From Salinimicrobium flavum (GTDB lineage: Bacteria > Bacteroidota > Bacteroidia > Flavobacteriales > Flavobacteriaceae): a DNA stretch of 64,000 nucleotides. Shown here piece by piece: positions 61,629 through 64,000 of this stretch (position 1 is the stretch's first letter; every line of letters begins with the position of its first letter). The DNA lies in assembly GCF_042684505.1 (NCBI RefSeq), contig NZ_JBHULT010000010.1, positions 434,001 through 498,000 on the forward strand, given 5' to 3'. The notes beneath the pieces were generated by a model. The model saw only the letters and a program-made list of their open reading frames with translations, was not told the origin of the DNA and did not search any database. The position numbers were made by a program, and so were the translations under genes.

Positions 61629-64000
61629 TTATCTTCTTCTAATCCCGTAGACCGCTCCTCCAATCAGTAACAGTCCGAGAAGGATTGAGCTGGCCAGGGC
61701 GATCGAGCTTCCGGTCTTTACCACCTGAGGTTCAAATTTAAAAATGATCTCATGCTTACCTGCCGGGACTACTAATGCCCGGAGCACATAATTTGTCCTG
61801 AAGTGCGGCACTTCCTTCCCATCAATATAAGCCTGCCAGCCATGGGGATAATAGATCTCTGAAAATACGGCAAGCTGTTCACTTTCTGATGTGGTGCTAT
61901 ACTTCAGTTCATTGGGCTGATAAGAGGTCAATTCTATACTGGCCGATGGATCGGGAAGGAATTCTGTTTTAGACAGCAGTCCTGAAAAATCCTTATCAAC
62001 CACTGCAACTTTTTTAGTGTTGATGCCCTTAAGACCCAGCAATTCTTCATTGGCATTTTCCACCAGCTTTACCTCTGTGGCAAACCACGCATTCCCATTG
62101 GTTTCGGGATTTTCCTGGGCCATAATTCCTTGTTCTGTGGGAACAATAAAATATTTGGTATTGAGCATGTTCAACACCTGCAGGTTGTTCTGGGATAGGT
62201 AAAAATCATACAGCTCCTGCATCCTACCGGGTTTGGCTGCGTGATATCCTCCCACCGATTTATGAAAGAAAGAGGTTCTTGCGGTATTGAATGGACTTCC
62301 GGAGAGATCAAAAACACGGTAATGAGAATCGTCTTTCATGATCTCAAGATCTGCAGGAGTTGCCTGGAAAGGACGGTTCACCACACTTGAATTCACGAAA
62401 TCCTCACTATTCACATATCTTCTGTCAACCGCTACCAGATCAAAAAGCAACAAAACACCAAGGGCTCCAATGGCAACATTCCTCCGGAATTTTCCTTGAA
62501 GGAACAGCCAAAGCACTCCTGCCGTCAATAGAACAAAGATCAGTGACCTGATGGTATCGGAGGTGAAAACGGCTTTGCGGTCCTCTTTTAAAGCCCTTAC
62601 AAAATCTATCCCCAGCTGCTGTATAATGGCGCTGTCTGAAGGCCCTGTGAAATTGAAGAGCACAGATTTAAAAAGCAGGAAGACCAGTGCAATCCCTCCC
62701 GCTATTATAGTTGCCCACTTAAGAGCATACATTTTATTCTCCTTGTTTTCCCCGGAAAAGAAAAACCTGGACAGTCCTGCTACCGCAAGGACAGGCAGGC
62801 AAAGTTCCACGATCACCTGAATAGATGAAACCGCCCGGAACTTGTTGTAAAGTGGAAAATATTCAATGAAAAGATCTGTAAGTAGTCCGAAATTCTTCCC
62901 CCATGAGAGCAACAAGGCCAGAATAGATCCGCCTACCAGCCACCACTTTAACCGCCCTTTCACCAGGAAAAGAGCCAGTATGAACAGGAAGATCACCGTG
63001 GCTCCTATGTAAGCCGGCGCAGCCACTATTGGTTGCTCACCCCAGTACGTTCTAAAATTCTGTTGTATAATTTGTGAAGCTTCTAATGGATTAACACCTA
63101 ATTCAACCAGAGCTTTAAAAGTATTAGAATCATTTTTTTGTAATTCCCCGGGATTAAAATCTCCCATAAACCTCGGGATGAAAAGATTAAAAGTTTCAAG
63201 AATTCCGTAGCTGTACTCTGTAATGTAATTGTAATCCAACCCTTCCCCTTTATCAACCGTACCCTCTGGAGTGATCGTTAAACCTGTATTCCCTCTGGTG
63301 CTAAAATCTGAATATTCCTTTGTAGCCATTAGGTTGGTAGCATTGGTTCCAATGGCAAGTACCACAGCTGCGACCATAATTCCCAATGCTTTGAAAAAAT
63401 GCGGAAGTTCTTTCTTTTTAACAGCATCATACAGATAGACCAGCCCCAGTACCAGTACCAGCAACATCAGGTAAAAGGTCATCTGGAAATGATTTGCATT
63501 TATTTCCAGTGCCATCCCAATGGCCAGTAACAGGAATCCTGCAATATATTTTCGCCGAAAACACAACAGGATGCCTCCCAGCACCCACGGCATATAGGCA
63601 ATGGCATGCGCTTTGGCATTATGGCCCACTCCCAGGATGATGATGAGATATGTTGAAAAGCCAAAAGCAAGGGCTCCCAGGAAGGCGAGCCTGTAGTCAA
63701 TTTTCAGGACCAGCAGAAGAATGTAAAGCCCTATGAAATATAGAAAAAGATAATCTGCCGGGCGCGGCAGGAACCTTAATGCAAGGTCAAGACTTTTGAT
63801 GTAGTTATGCGGATATTTCGCACCCAGTTGATAGGTAGGCATTCCACCAAAAGCGGCGTCTGTCCAGTACGGCTCCTCCCCTGTCTCAGCCCTGAATTCG
63901 GCTTGTTGTCGCGCCATCCCAATGTATTGCGCGATATCGCTTTGAAAGATCTCTTTCCCCTGCAGCACGGGATAAAAATAAGCAAGGGAAATTATAATAA
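61629..64000 (-). CDS. YfhO-family membrane protein, 5' end beyond window
   Basis: A large membrane protein with many helices and a C-terminal soluble domain before the last helix. The frame is open to the right edge: the residues before the first clear start (GTG 63968) continue IIISLAYFYPVLQGKEIFQSD, an intact first helix and family motif, so the gene starts outside the window. Relatives are involved in glycosylation of teichoic acids or surface sugars; the substrate is unknown. It leads the GT-flippase operon. Confidence 0.9.
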   Translation of the reverse strand, partial: IIISLAYFYPVLQGKEIFQSDIAQYIGMARQQAEFRAETGEEPYWTDAAFGGMPTYQLGAKYPHNYIKSLDLALRFLPRPADYLFLYFIGLYILLLVLKIDYRLAFLGALAFGFSTYLIIILGVGHNAKAHAIAYMPWVLGGILLCFRRKYIAGFLLLAIGMALEINANHFQMTFYLMLLVLVLGLVYLYDAVKKKELPHFFKALGIMVAAVVLAIGTNATNLMATKEYSDFSTRGNTGLTITPEGTVDKGEGLDYNYITEYSYGILETFNLFIPRFMGDFNPGELQKNDSNTFKALVELGVNPLEASQIIQQNFRTYWGEQPIVAAPAYIGATVIFLFILALFLVKGRLKWWLVGGSILALLLSWGKNFGLLTDLFIEYFPLYNKFRAVSSIQVIVELCLPVLAVAGLSRFFFSGENKENKMYALKWATIIAGGIALVFLLFKSVLFNFTGPSDSAIIQQLGIDFVRALKEDRKAVFTSDTIRSLIFVLLTAGVLWLFLQGKFRRNVAIGALGVLLLFDLVAVDRRYVNSEDFVNSSVVNRPFQATPADLEIMKDDSHYRVFDLSGSPFNTARTSFFHKSVGGYHAAKPGRMQELYDFYLSQNNLQVLNMLNTKYFIVPTEQGIMAQENPETNGNAWFATEVKLVENANEELLGLKGINTKKVAVVDKDFSGLLSKTEFLPDPSASIELTSYQPNELKYSTTSESEQLAVFSEIYYPHGWQAYIDGKEVPHFRTNYVLRALVVPAGKHEIIFKFEPQVVKTGSSIALASSILLGLLLIGGAVYGIRRR

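Noticed and set aside
1..64000. CRISPR array, prophage, rRNA or tRNA
   Set aside because: No regularly spaced repeats with unique spacers, phage gene blocks, rRNA or tRNA cloverleaf sequences were recognised while reading the window.

Overview
The window looks like core chromosome of a marine-type member of the Flavobacteriia (Bacteroidota), close in gene content to Gramella, Salegentibacter or Salinimicrobium; the genus is an inference. The evidence is a PorX-type regulator (type IX secretion), a fused lpxC-fabZ gene, a hisG-D-C-B-H-A-F-IE operon, start regions with few Shine-Dalgarno sequences, and many Bacteroidota -7 boxes of the form TAnnTTTG at the right distance from starts. I see no rRNA, tRNA, CRISPR array, prophage or complete insertion sequence. 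No stretch over 300 bases lacks a gene.

Layout. 1-1391: cysE-cysM cysteine synthesis pair on the minus strand (cysM runs off the left edge). 1.6-17.8 kb: mixed housekeeping genes, including an FUSC membrane protein, DJ-1/PfpI protein, alpha/beta hydrolase, SDR, VTT membrane protein, CDF metal exporter, DEAD-box helicase, a 47-residue Pmp3/YqaE protein, galE, an MscS channel, an EEP nuclease-like protein, an acyl-CoA thioesterase with an in-frame stop, a Nudix hydrolase and an aldehyde dehydrogenase. 17.8-28.7 kb: PgpH-like 7TM-HD phosphodiesterase, thiolase, an NlpC/P60 protein whose catalytic Cys is Ser, a TPR lipoprotein-like secreted protein, gyrA and clpC. 28.7-36.5 kb: the complete histidine operon, read leftward, headed by a His-rich leader peptide and an attenuator hairpin. 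36.5-47.8 kb: SPFH and vWA proteins, fabG, sucD, and a lipid A operon (HD hydrolase, lpxD, lpxC-fabZ, lpxA, efp, a second LpxD-like gene, an NTF2-like gene). 47.8-57.4 kb: porX, tsaE, ald, bcp, nth, an ECF sigma factor with a small downstream gene, and uvrA. 57.4-58.9 kb: a two-unit region with two sigma-54-like promoters, a gene-free probable small RNA and a Tyr/Arg-rich secreted protein, both units ending in the same 3' motif plus hairpin. 58.9-64 kb: a YfhO-like membrane protein, a glycosyltransferase and a flippase, in one leftward operon of surface polysaccharide type.

The most unusual items are the sigma-54-like tandem region with its repeated 3' motif, the his attenuator, two damaged or altered enzymes (thioesterase nonsense codon; NlpC/P60 Cys-to-Ser), a 118-bp element with perfect 18-bp terminal inverted repeats, a possible frameshift at an A9 run, and dispersed repeats that fill only the downstream half of the his operon. 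Functions are assigned from remembered family motifs, without database searches.
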